Positions 31,104-41,676 of a DNA stretch of 60,759 bases are shown here, piece after piece. The DNA is from Chara braunii (taxonomy: Eukaryota > Streptophyta > Charophyceae > Charales > Characeae): assembly GCA_003427395.1 (NCBI GenBank), contig BFEA01000087.1:2735659-2796417 (forward strand), given 5' to 3'. The notes under the pieces are model-generated. The model was not told the DNA's origin. It ran no database searches and worked only from the letters and a program-made list of their open reading frames with translations. Position 1 is the first letter of the stretch, and every line of letters starts with the position of its first letter. The translations under genes and the position numbers were made by a program.

Positions 31104-32384
31104 TCACTTGTAAGTCTCACAAGGCACACTCTCTGTCAACGTCAAGGACTGCAAAGATAGCCCAATCGTGGTATGAAGGTCACTTGTTCCCTGTATTAGT
31201 TCATTAGGTAATTCTCCAATGAGGGAATGAACATTCACATTAGCCTTTCTGTTCTTCTTAATCTTCATATTTTCATCATGTTTAAGAGCAAGAAGCCTCG
31301 TACCTCCTGGATGTCTGGGGTCCAACTTATTCCATGAACTATCACAGACATGGCCCATTGCGTCTTTCTTTGTCACCCCACTCCTCACATCCTCCTCAAG
31401 AGGCTTGCAATAAGTGGTAGTATGACCCCCTTCACCACAGTAGTAGCAGGTAAAACTCCTCTTATGACGCTCATCATATTTTCTTTTTTCTCTGTTTCCT
31501 CCATCACCATTCTTTCCATTCCTTTTGCATCTGGACGAATCCCCCTTCTTACCATAGCTTTCGTTGTCATCATTATCGTCATCATCTTCCTCACTTTCAG
31601 CCTTTTTCTTTCCCCTATCATCCACAACATGCGTTTCAGGCCTTGCAGACATAAAGTTAGCCATCACTTTTTGAACAATATTCTCAGCAGTCAGATTGCT
31701 TCCTCTATTCATTCCATTCTCAGTCTCCCAGTCCTTGACCAAAGTACTGATCTGATCCAGTGACCATTTCTTATGGGAGACAATAGGTAGACTTTTTATG
31801 ATTGCAACCATTTCATCCCATCTGAGAGGATAGTGCTGAGCTTGATTAAGAATTGTTTGCCTTTCAGTGTCAGTAAAATTCGTCAAAAATATATGGCATC
31901 TCTGAGCTTCATTCAAATACGGAATTCTTCTTCCTGTTCGGATAAAGGTCTGAAGAAAAACATTGAAAGTGTCATATTTAGCTCTTCTGATGTTGAGTAA
32001 GTCCTTAGTTGTTGTTGGAACTGAATTTTTCTCAAATTCTCTTTTCAGTCTCTCCTTGACCTCTTCCTAGGTAGTGGCCCCTTCCATCAATTCCTGAACT
32101 GTCAGTCTTGAGTCAGTATCACAATAAGATAGAAGGTGCTTAAGTCGTTGTTTGTCCGTCCAGCCATAACTGAGTCAAAATAATTCATTCTCGTCCAAGA
32201 AATCGTTCGCCTGAGGCCCTCTGAAACATGGAATCCTCTCGTCCGGCCTCTTTGCTCTTACAATATCTGACCCTCCTTTTATAGTGTCTACTCTCTCGAC
32301 CAATTCCCGTATAACCCCAACCAGGGCCTCTTCATTGGTCCCTGTAGAAGAACTCGGCCTTCCTCGTCCTGCCATCTTGACCAT
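31104..32384 (-). pseudogene. gag: Giant element gag with CCHC knuckle, two nonsense codons
   Basis: ATG at 32384 (MVKMAGRGRPSSSTGTNEEA), then ELVERVDTIKGG and RPDERIPCFRGPQANDFLDE. A TGA (32175-32177) and a TAG (about 32069) interrupt the same frame before the core (NEAQRCHIFLTNFTDTERQ, HYPLRWDEMVAII, KWSLDQISTLVKDWE). An acidic stretch precedes a basic one, then the zinc knuckle FTCYYCGEGGHTTTYCKPL (C-x2-C-x4-H-x4-C). Without the two stops this is one gag of about 425 residues. Confidence 0.88.
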
Positions 32385-32499
32385 AGACTTTCCCAGATAT
32401 TCTCTTCTCTCTCTCTATCACTCTTGTCCTCTTCTTCCTTGCCCTTCAATCTCTCACTCTTCTAGCAAGGGATACAGGCTCGTTTCTTTCTTCTCTTGT

Positions 32500-32712
32500 C
32501 TACTCTACCCCTTGAGAGTTCTGTACATATAGGGTATAAGCAATGATGGATTGGGTAGTGATCAAGGGCAGTGCAATCCTTATCAGCCTTCCAATGTAAT
32601 CTTCAATCAATTCTTTTTCATCATCCCTACTCAATCTTCTATTATACCCTTTTATAGTACCCCGAATCATAAAATATCGAGTCAGGTTTATAATCTCATA
32701 ATCAAATTGCAT
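32500..32712 (-). CDS. Leader ORF i, unknown, paralogue of ORF h
   Basis: 70 codons from ATG 32712 (MQFDYEIINLTRYFMIRGTI), then RRLSRDDEKELIEDYIGRLI and IIAYTLYVQ. It aligns with the protein at 33006-32716: RGTIKG/KGTLRT, DEKELIEDYIGRL/DELEFLQSFFDRM, IIAYTLYV/ISYLLKVV. It is the last leader frame before gag. Unknown function. Confidence 0.5.
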   Translation of the reverse strand: MQFDYEIINLTRYFMIRGTIKGYNRRLSRDDEKELIEDYIGRLIRIALPLITTQSIIAYTLYVQNSQGVE

Positions 32713-32715
32713 CGT

Positions 32716-33006
32716 TTACGGCCCACTATTGATCCTTCTCGCAAGAGAGACCCGTTCCCGAGAAGTGTGATATGATACTATCTCAATAGTTCCCACTTTC
32801 ACCACCTTTAACAGATAGCTTATCTCAGTCTGGTCAGTGACAATTCTCAAGGCGGAATCTCTCATGCGATCAAAGAAAGACTGCAAAAACTCAAGCTCAT
32901 CCAAGGTAGAAAGATTCCTGTCAGAGGTCCGAAGAGTCCCCTTTACCTTGATTATTCTACCTTCCAACACAACTCCTAGTGTCAGTTGTTCGGTCAAGTT
33001 GGGCAT
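32716..33006 (-). CDS. Leader ORF h, unknown, paralogue of ORF i
   Basis: 96 codons from ATG 33006 (MPNLTEQLTLGVVLEGRIIK), with TLDELEFLQSFFDRMRDSAL and TEISYLLKVVKVG. It stops 3 bp before ORF i. No recognised domain; tandem duplication with ORF i is the clearest fact about it. Confidence 0.5.
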   Translation of the reverse strand: MPNLTEQLTLGVVLEGRIIKVKGTLRTSDRNLSTLDELEFLQSFFDRMRDSALRIVTDQTEISYLLKVVKVGTIEIVSYHTSRERVSLARRINSGP

Positions 33007-33012
33007 TGCTAA

Positions 33013-33581
33013 ACATCATAAACAATATCTGAAAGGTAGATCTCAGGTTTGACATAATCAGGGAGCTCGAATTTGTGTTCAAAGGTATTCAAAAGTAGGG
33101 ATTTTATCATCACAGTGGAGTTTTTTTCTCTTGCTCTACCAATCTCAGCAATAGCTTCCAACAAGGGCATCCAATCTCTCCTGTCTTCAAATCCCTTAGC
33201 AATTGAGAACTCAAGGAGCCTCTCAAATTGTCTTACTTCCTTCCCTCAGGTTACTTTTCTCTTTAACTTTTCAAGTCATTCCTTGGTTATCATGAGACTA
33301 ATATAAGCACCTGTCTGACACTTCAAGTAATCGTCTTCCTTTTCTAGGTCTGCCGGTACATAAATCCTTACATCCAGACTGCGTGTACTCAGAAATTTGA
33401 CCACTGGGATGTGAAATATTATGAGTCCTCTCACACAAGTGTCATATCTCAGAATTACAAAAGGATTATCACATCCTATCACCTCATAGAGTTTACCCAT
33501 CACAGTAGTTATCCTGGCCACTGAGAGTATTCTTCTTGGGCTCTCTTCACTTTCCATGCAAACTTTATCATGATATACCAA
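33013..33581 (-). pseudogene. Leader protein f, YDxRIYV-family, two stops
   Basis: 33581-33276 encodes SVARITTVMGKLYEVIG, FVILRYDTCVRGL and the family core RSLDVRIYVPADLEKEDD, then KCQTGAYISLM. The same frame continues through two TGA codons (33276-33278 and about 33246) into RQFERLLEFSIAKGFEDRRD and KPEIYLSDIVYDV, ending at 33013. Read through, it is one protein of about 188 residues. Related to proteins at 33946 and 34510. Function unknown. Confidence 0.55.
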
Positions 33582-33946
33582 TTATTTCTTGGGAATGTGA
33601 GTCCCTCAACAGGTGGAGAGGGTATCCCAACAAAAGGTCTAACATAGGTACTAAAAAATAAGTTTTTTCCCTCTCGCTGTAATTTTTTTTTCTCATCATG
33701 CACAAGATCCGATGCCCGTTGCCAACACACACATTTTCTACACTCCTCAAACCTTTGCTTTGGCACATAAATCCCGATATCATACTCATCAAGATCAGTA
33801 AAATAGCATGTAAGAACATACAGACTGTCATGTTCCCGTCCTGGTTTCTTTATTGCTTCGTACCTCACGATTTCATAAGGGATTACGACCCTACTTGCTA
33901 TAGAATTAAGGGAATTTAGCAGTTTATCTGATTCAACATTACTCAA
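33509..33946 (-). CDS. Leader protein e, YDxRIYV-family
   Basis: 145 codons, intact here. N-terminal DKLLNSLNSIASRVVIPYE, then DSLYVLTCYFTDLDEYDIGI, YVPKQRFEECRKCVCW, EKKKLQREGK, and a C-terminal FPRNNWYIMIKFAWKVKRA. This is the most complete member of the family; members share SLNxI, PYExxRYE, LYxLTxYF, LDxYDxRIYVPK and a late NW...KVKR. Its N-terminal part overlaps a 94-bp assembly duplication at 33881-34069, so the true 5' end needs care. No known family recognised. Confidence 0.6.
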   Translation of the reverse strand: MSNVESDKLLNSLNSIASRVVIPYEIVRYEAIKKPGREHDSLYVLTCYFTDLDEYDIGIYVPKQRFEECRKCVCWQRASDLVHDEKKKLQREGKNLFFSTYVRPFVGIPSPPVEGLTFPRNNWYIMIKFAWKVKRAQEEYSQWPG

Positions 33947-34069
33947 CCCTTCATGGTCTCTAATCAGTCTAAGCNGATTACGACCCTACTTGCTATAGAA
34001 TTAAGGGAATTTAGCAGTTTATCTGATTCAACATTACTCAACCCTTCATGGTCTCTAATCAGTCTAAGC
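33881..34069. other. 94-bp duplication on both sides of one N (assembly artefact)
   Basis: 33881-33974 and 33976-34069 are identical, with a single N at 33975. This is the mark of two contig ends that overlap but were not merged. Confidence 0.85.
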
Positions 34070-34076
34070 TTAGGTT

Positions 34077-34510
34077 TCTCTCTCAAAGGTACATAGCGTC
34101 GACTGATCTGACTCTTTGATCTCGTTTCACTTTCAAAACAAACTCAATCACTGCAGACCAATTATCTTTTGACAAATTTATATCAGGCAGGGAAGGAGTG
34201 GTGAATCCCCCAAAGATAGTAAATCGAATAGATCCAGTGAATTTTTATTTTCCTTCTCAAATCTCTCTTTCTCTTTCAGTATCACTTTCTCAGCAAATCT
34301 CCAGCATCTTCCATGTACTGCTTCAGCACTTCTCTCCTTTGGGACATAAATTCTCACGTCATACACGTCTAGTTCCATGAAATAGAATGTCAGTATGTAT
34401 AATCGTTTCTGCTCCCATCCGCTCTCGACCATCTCATATCTGGCAGCCTCATATGAGAACACCTCTTTCTTTCTTAAGGTATTCAGGGACTTTAGGAGAC
34501 ACTCGACTTC
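34077..34510 (-). pseudogene. Leader protein d, YDxRIYV-family, frameshifted
   Basis: Reads ECLLKSLNTLRKKEVFSYEA, ARYEMVESGWEQKRLYILTF, YFMELDVYDVRIYVPKERSA, GRCWRFAEKVILKEKERFEK; the frame ends at 34178. One frameshift near 34200 gives the conserved C-terminus FTIFGGFTTPSLPD and KDNWSAVIEFVLKVKRDQ, ending at 34077. It aligns with protein e along its length. Protein of about 145 residues, unknown function. Confidence 0.6.
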
Positions 34511-34790
34511 CTTTTGACTTGGGCCTCAACCTCTGCCGAATTTCTGTCTTTTTTGTCTGATTTCCTCTGCAGAAATCTATTTAGTTCTCATGACCTCCAT
34601 TTCTTTTCTCCCTTGTCAATACCATGTTGATTATCGACAGTCATTTAGTCCCATCACAATAACTGTTAGGTATAGGAGGAATCGGACCAGTCTCATATGT
34701 CACTGGCATTAAACTCCATTCCACTTTCTTCTTCTGCTTAATTAATTCTGCCCTCTCATCATAAAGAGACTGAATTGCAATTCTTCACAG

Positions 34791-34928
34791 TCAGTTGAAG
34801 GTCTCACCATCGTCACAGTCTCCCTTCTTGACATAGGGACGGATATCATAAATATCTCCCTCCAAGAAGTGAGCCAGCACTACGCTGATGGCCGAATTGT
34901 CTGAACGGTAGACCCAACAATGCTCATA
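34791..34928 (-). pseudogene. Leader protein c, remnant of YDxRIYV-family
   Basis: YEHCWVYRSDNSAISVVLAH then FLEGDIYDIRPYVKKGDCDD, bounded by stops. The DIYDIRPYVKK core aligns with DVYDVRIYVPK of protein d and with SDLRIFLKKGNE of the LTR protein. A decayed copy only; the rest of 34511-35320 is non-coding or too decayed to read. Confidence 0.5.
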
Positions 34929-35320
34929 CTAATAGGGGAATATTCCTTTGGTAGTTACTCTCGAACGTTCTCTCAATGCATCAGAAGTTAACATTCTTTA
35001 TGAATTCCCTGAGCTTTTGATTCTTCATTTTCCCTTCTCAGTACTCAAAAGACATCATAAGCTCATGAGGCATACGTGAATTCAAGTCTGATTCTCTCCA
35101 ATCAATAATGTCAATCTTCTTTCTCCGGTCGAGTTTGGTACCTCACACAAGGAAAGAATAAGACACAGTTAACAATTGTGATTCTCAAGAGAATCGAGAC
35201 TCAATGAGAATAATAAAATTAACATGAAGCTCACAATATCGTCAATAGTTCTCACGCCCTAATCAAAGCTCAAAGATGATGATGACCCAGGCTCGTTTCG
35301 GACACGAAAATTTTTTCATG

Positions 35321-35338
35321 TCCCTGCCAACGGCGTCA
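35321..35338 (-). promoter_or_regulatory. Primer-binding site, Asp-tRNA type
   Basis: On the minus strand TGACGCCGTTGGCAGGGA, four bases after the LTR end GTGCGACA. It matches the 3' end complement of plant Asp tRNA (TGGCGCCGTTGCCGGGGA) at 15 of 18 positions. This sets the element's direction and identifies 35343-43005 as the 5' LTR. Confidence 0.8.
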
Positions 35339-35833
35339 TTTTTGTCGCACTTTTTCTCGGTTGTGCCTCCACAGGCGACCAAGAAAGCCAACAGGCTGTC
35401 ACGCAAGATTTTTATTGTGATTGCAATAAATCAAATAAATCAATTAAAGCAAATTCCTTTCTGTTGTGTGCGTCCGGCTTCGAGCAAGACCCTTCAATTA
35501 CGGTCTTTGTCGGCCCCCGGTCTTAGGAATCTTTTATTTTGATTCAGAACAGTAAAGAATCATGCAAGTAATAATCATAAAAATTTATGGGGGTGCTATG
35601 CATGTATCATTGTCAATCTGATTTCGAGAACTGTGACAAAATTATTACAGAATACAAACATCAAGCATGACAATGCAAGAAAGCAAGACTGACTGACTCA
35701 AGCAAAGACAAGGGCAAATAAATGAGGGAAGAATGAAAACTCATAATAGTCTCAGGGAGTACATATGAAAGAGAACATGGTCAGCACCAATCGAGAGTCC
35801 TCATTCAACCCTCTGAACTTCACTCTTCATCTG

Positions 35834-36485
35834 TCACTTTGTTGCTTGTCGTCTGGGCCTCTTGCCATGTCTCCGTACTCTCTGAGGTTGTGGCTTCTGA
35901 ATGTAAAGCCACCTGTAGCCCACTAGTTCCAGACACTTCCAGCCAAGTCCCATAATGCGGAAGTCAAACATGGCACAAAATTCCTCCCATAATGTAGGGA
36001 GATATGGGTAAGAGAAAACGCCCCTCCTTAGATGTGGGAACTCTGAGGGTTTTGTTATTGCCTCGTAGTCGATCTCAGCTGGTGATTTGTATCTCTTGGC
36101 CAAATCCATCAGTCCACCCCAGTAAGAGTCGTCAGTAAGATAGTATGGGACCGACGGTTTGGGATAGTCAGCGAAAAGCTTTGGACCAAAGCTATAGACC
36201 AGCTTCGTGCTCCCCTGGAGCCTCTCAACTTTTCATTGCACAAACCCGGTTGACGGCCCACACTACATCGAAATGAGGGTGAGTCTCATTCCCCTTCTTC
36301 AGAAAGATACGCAGATCGCTAACTGTATCCTCAGCGAACTCTGTAAAGACAATGAAGATAGGCAGATCTTCACGCTTGAATCCGTCGATACTGACAAACT
36401 TGTAGGGGAAACTCTCCTTGCCAGCGATCAGATTGAGACTGTCAAGGACCGACTGGTCCACTGTAATGGGGTTGATCTTTCTCAT
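35834..36485 (-). pseudogene. LTR-encoded YDxRIYV-family protein, right copy
   Basis: ATG 36485 (MRKINPITVDQSVLDSLNLI), then AGKESFPYKFVSIDGFKRED, SDLRIFLKKGNETHPHFDVV. A frameshift near 36240 passes to VERLQGSTKLVYSFGPK-type sequence, DDSYWGG, then MDLAKRYKSPAEIDYEAITK and LGWKCLELVGYRWLYIQ, with stop at 35834. Uninterrupted it would be about 215 residues, and its last part is basic. It ends about 490 bp before the LTR/PBS boundary, so the gene lies in the 3' part of the LTR and is duplicated with every element. Confidence 0.6.
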
Positions 36486-36951
36486 GTATTTGGAAATTAA
36501 TTACTCTCCGGTAGGAGGAAAGGAAACCGCTTTATTGGCAGAAATCCGCAGAGGATCGAATCAAACGTTGCCCTCTGAATAGACGTTGATTACTAATGGA
36601 CCGGCAGGTCCCTGGATGCTTGTTCGAGTGTGGTTTGAATGCCTTTTGAATACTGTTCTAAGATGCTGTTTCCAGCTGCTGTTTCTGGGTACTATATGTG
36701 AATGCTAGGTCTGAATGTTGCGTCTACTGATCAGAGAATTGATTGATTGCTGATTGAGAAAAATTGGTTGCTGCTGAGAATCTTGTTGATTGAAACTGAA
36801 TACTGCTGAGAATCTGCTGATTGAAACTGAGTGCTGCTAAGGTCGCTGATTAAACTTTGATTATATGTTTGCCTGAGTACTGTCTGGATGCTGATTGAAT
36901 GCTGTTTGAATAAAGTGGTCAAAGAATGCTAGTCTTCTAACACGCAAAGAT

Positions 36952-37372
36952 TTAGAGATTTGCGGGTTTCGACGTGTCACTAGTTAACCTGAGTTGCTGG
37001 TTAAATTCATATGGCACGTAATGGCTCTGAGTTCCTGACTTGATGAAACTGCAGATGACGAGTAGAACTTTCTTCAACCAAGACACCAAGGGAAACTGTG
37101 ATGAGAGAGCCTGAGTACTTTTTGTTCTATACAAGTCTTAACCTGACCTGTTCAACTGTTTCCAGGAACGAACTGGCACTGTGCAACGGGTCATTGCCAT
37201 CGTAGAAGTAAATCACGTACTCGATATACCTCTTACCTCTGGCCATCTCTACTGCGTACCCTCTCTGAGTCAGCTTATGAGTTTCCATATCTGAGAAGGT
37301 CTCTTCCTCCCACTTTTCCCTCTTGTCTTTTACTGAGCTGCACTTCACTACTAGGACCTCGTCTTCTCTCAT
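36952..37372 (-). pseudogene. LTR-encoded unknown protein, right copy (frameshifted)
   Basis: ATG 37372, MREDEVLVVKCSSVKDKREK to VRLRLV at 37127, then a frameshift and continuation to 36952. It corresponds to the intact 121-codon frame at 18209-17844. Confidence 0.45.
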
Positions 37373-40300
37373 TTTTCCTATGATTTACCAGGGTTCAAAC
37401 ATCAAGTAGGGTAGTGAGATTGACTGACTGCAGACGAGCTCAGTAAGCCTTGCACGCAGAGCACGGGACTGTCCCTGAGCTCGGGATCATAGAGGCTTAA
37501 TCAACTCATCCCTGTAATACTGAGTACTCAGACTATTAAGTACGAGTCACTTCTCATTACGAGTGAGGAAGCATGCTCTGCAGTACTTTACTTCAAAGAT
37601 AATCACGGCTCTCACTCAGAATAGGGGCGGTGCACCGTTTAAACCTATGAAGGTCTGAGTTTGCTAGGCTCCAAACTAGTCCAGGAGTTTGCGGCGAGTT
37701 TGCCGAGTCAGCACTCGGTCACTCACTGACTGAACCACCTGCTGAGTAAAGATTGTGTTCACCAAATCCAAGTGTAAGTAACTTGAGGTTGGGCTGAGTC
37801 CTCTGATTCTACACCGGATTTCCGATCCTGTATCGAATTATCTGAGTCTACGCTAAGTTGCTTTGGTCTGTTTTTGGTTTGCCTAATTCTGGTTTGAGTT
37901 GTCTGAGTCTGGTTCGAGTTGTCTAAGTCTAGTTCGAGTTGTCTGAGTCAAGTCCGAGTTGTCTGAGTCTGTATCTCACCATCCGAGGGAACCAGCACCG
38001 ACCAGCGTTCCCATAGAAGTAAGAGGGCTCATTTTATCAGTTGCCCTCCCGTTCGAATTGTGCCCGATGCCCGACACTTTCAGATTCAAAAGTCTTCAGT
38101 TGCTTGCTCATCGGTCGACTGTTCAAATGGCCCAATTAGAACCTCGCACTTTTAAATCCTCCTCTCACTAATCCCCATCTAGCATGTATTTAGCTAGAAG
38201 GTAAACAATTTTCTTTAAGATTTTATTTTTCCTGCTCATCAGTCCCAATGAAGGATAATGAGATTCTCGAAGAAAATGCTACCGAGCTAACCCACTTCCC
38301 GCAGTTTGCTTACGGGCATTTCCCGAATCTCGCTGTTTTTCAGTCGTTCCTAGGGATANAACTCAGGACTTCCCCTCTTCCCTTTTTTTTGAATTTTGCA
38401 TTCACAATATAGACATTTCAAGTGATCAGTCGAATGAGGGTGGGGAATGAAAATCACTTAACCGAATGGGTGAATCAAAATTTCGCGTGAGTGCAGGGTT
38501 TCGGCTAGCAGTATCCCCCAAGTGAAGTGCACGCTATTGAGGGTAACCCTATGCAAACACTTAAGCATATANTCTGCGCCCGATGAACACTTTGACTCTT
38601 TTCCTTTCACCACCTTGAGGCAAAACAAAAGGAGATTGCCCCCGCACAAGAATAAGTACCAGCTGGACCAGCCAACTCTGATGATAACGGAGGGGACTTG
38701 ATCACACAGGCCAGGTTAGGAAGGCTAAAGATGCCACGCAAATCAGAACCCAACCACTCTTCACCGGCAAGCTCACACCATCATGATATTTCGCTCTCAT
38801 CTCATTACTCGAGACCACAGTGACTGTGGACAGAGGGTCCGAAGGCAAACCTTGGTGGGGCAGTGACGTCAACGATTAGGCACATTTCATCCCCATTTAA
38901 TTATTAGATGCAAAAGCTCCTATTTTACAATCCCTCACTTTTACACTATTCAGGCTGGTCGGGCTCGATGCACGGGTTAACTTTACCAGTTTTCCCGCAC
39001 GTTCAGTCACTTTCCATTCTGAGAAAAGAGGTTACAGTGACCATTTGCACAACTTTGCTCAAGAGAAAGCTCAGAAGACATCACCAGCGTTGATCTCGTA
39101 ACCTTTCATACATATCTCCGAGCCTCACTCTTACTTNCCGTNGCTGTCNCTTAGCTNANTAAGCATCCCTATCGTAACGCCTTTTAGCTCACTAAGCATC
39201 CCTATCGTAACGCCTTCTTCCCCTTTTTCCTGNCACCACAGCTCGGAATNTCNCNTCTGAAGAAAACNGAAGGCAAACGTTAATCCTCGTGCAAAGTCAC
39301 CCACGAGAAACTTCACACACTGACTGATACATGGGTCTCCCACTGACAACNNCGTCCTCTCTCTNACTGAAAGAACGCAGTGATGAAGCATCCAAACANC
39401 ATGTGAGTTCTTACTTAATGATCTAGTTACCAAACCGTCTATCACTGTAACTCANTCTCTATCAAGGGTTGGCGTCATCACGGNGGACAAAGCTCCTCTC
39501 TCTCTGACCATACCAGGCTGGTACGGATGAGACTTACGNGCGCCGTTGCGCTCTAGTCCAAGGGAGTCTACAACTTCTNGCTNGGNAAAGTGACGTTGTC
39601 AAGGACNNCACGACGGCTTCCTCCCGCCTCCCTTCTCGAGTTCGCATATCCCATTCTTCCGCTCATGGTCTCACCGGCTCCCAGTGGGTAAAAACAAGAT
39701 CAATTGAAGGGATGATAAGAAAACAGCAAGGTCAATGACGCACTATCGCATCTCTCCCAGGATGGTAGACTAGACCGCGAGAGACAGAAATGAAGGTGAC
39801 ATCAACAACACTATGCGTGCAAAACTTCTCTCTAGCCTCCTCTCCCCTCTCTTCTCTCACTCTTCCCTTCTTTCTGTCGACTGTAGTTGGCTCATACCTC
39901 ACACGAGCGCATGGGCAGTGGTTGTCGTCAATCACATTGCGCGCGTCCTCCTCAGTACCAGACACACTCCCCGCTTGGGTCCCACTTACTACCCAACAAA
40001 ACTCACCCCTCCCTCACTAGCGAATACCAGCGCCCTCTCATCGCAAGAACGCAAAGTCATTGAATATCACGGTGAGGAAGAGATCAAAGACACCACAAAA
40101 GAACAAAGCTCATTCCCCTTTCTCACGTAAAAGTGGCCAAACCCTTTTTACTCCCCCGAATGACCAGGTCTTTCATCCTTGCAGCTAGCAGCCTTTCCAT
40201 AGATCGCAGTTGCGTGCTCTCGTAGTTTGCAGGTCATCGTTGCTTGCTTTCACTGGCTGCGTCATGCAATGCGACAGCCAGAGCAGAGAGGTGACGTCAA

Positions 40301-41622
40301 CAGGAAACTTATTGGTTGCCACTGCTCATGTATATTTCTCTCTGAGATTCGCTTGCCCGCCTTGACCTCTGGCGCGCCTCCCTTTTCACACGTGTCCCCC
40401 GCCACAGCACGAGGACTCACTGTGGCTCAGTGGACATCAAAACGCAGCGAGTGGACGTAGAGGCAGTGATTGACATCAACTACGTCTAGCAAGATAGCGT
40501 CCTGCTCATCCGCACCCCTCTCCCTTTTGTTGACCTCTCTTTACTTCTTCGAGACGTGCCACGTAGCTCACCTCCCACATGTATCCTCCTCGAGAGACAG
40601 CCCTTGTGTCTCGAACTAGCCCATGAAGACCTGCTGCGGCACAGCAGACACAAGACGCCGCGCGTGAGCCTCGAAACAGCGGTTGGCATCCACCGTATCT
40701 AACAAGGTCACCCTCTGCTCATCTGCCCCGCCTCTCTCTTTCGTTGACCTCTTCTCTCTCTCCTGGGCTGCCACATATCGCGCGTGTACCCCCTGTACTC
40801 TCCTTTTCTCGTGTAACCGTCTCTCAGTCACGGTCCCTCTGCGGTGCTGCACTGGCCTCAAGGCCCTCGTTGTCGTGAACTCGCCTCGGGCCCGCGCTCC
40901 ACTGGGCCAGCCAACGGGTGGTTTCGACGGATCTGATCCAGCCCATGCCAGGACTGGACATCCGCCTCACGATCACTCATTTCGGACTCCCCCTCTGAGT
41001 CCCTGTCGTTGTGCAACACCTCCCTGTCAGTAGTCCCCGTCGACAAGTCATCCTCATGGTAGGTGACCGTCACTCGCATACTCGCAGTCACCCCATCTCG
41101 CCTGCATCTCCGCTCTGCCCTATTGCGCGCCTCGGTAACAGCAGCCTGCAGTCCTTCGTTCCTCCTCATTTCTTGCTCTTTACCACCACACACGTTAATT
41201 TTTAGCCTCACCTCCCCGCCGGGCTTACCATAGGTCAGTATAGTCTCTACTACAGTACCCTTTTCATCTTCTCTCTCCCGCATCCAAGAGTACTTCATAT
41301 ACCTCGGCCTGTAACCACGCAGGCCATTTCGGTCTGCCCTAGCCGCTCTTAGAATAGCCAAGGCCTCTATCAGAATGCACGCGCTCAGATAGCTCACGAT
41401 AGCCCTCACTACTCTGTACTGGTCCCAAAACCAGTGGCATTAACGCGAACACCCAATGTTTAGCCCTCTGATAGTCAAGCTCCCCCGTCTCTTATAGACC
41501 TGTCTCATACCCAGACCCCTGTGCTATAAACGGGAAGTTTCAAGACTTAGTGAAAATTCAAAAAGAAACGGAATAATTTTAGAATTGTGATTTTACAAAA
41601 AAAAAAAAAAAAAAAAAAGGGG

Positions 41623-41676
<54 letters not shown>

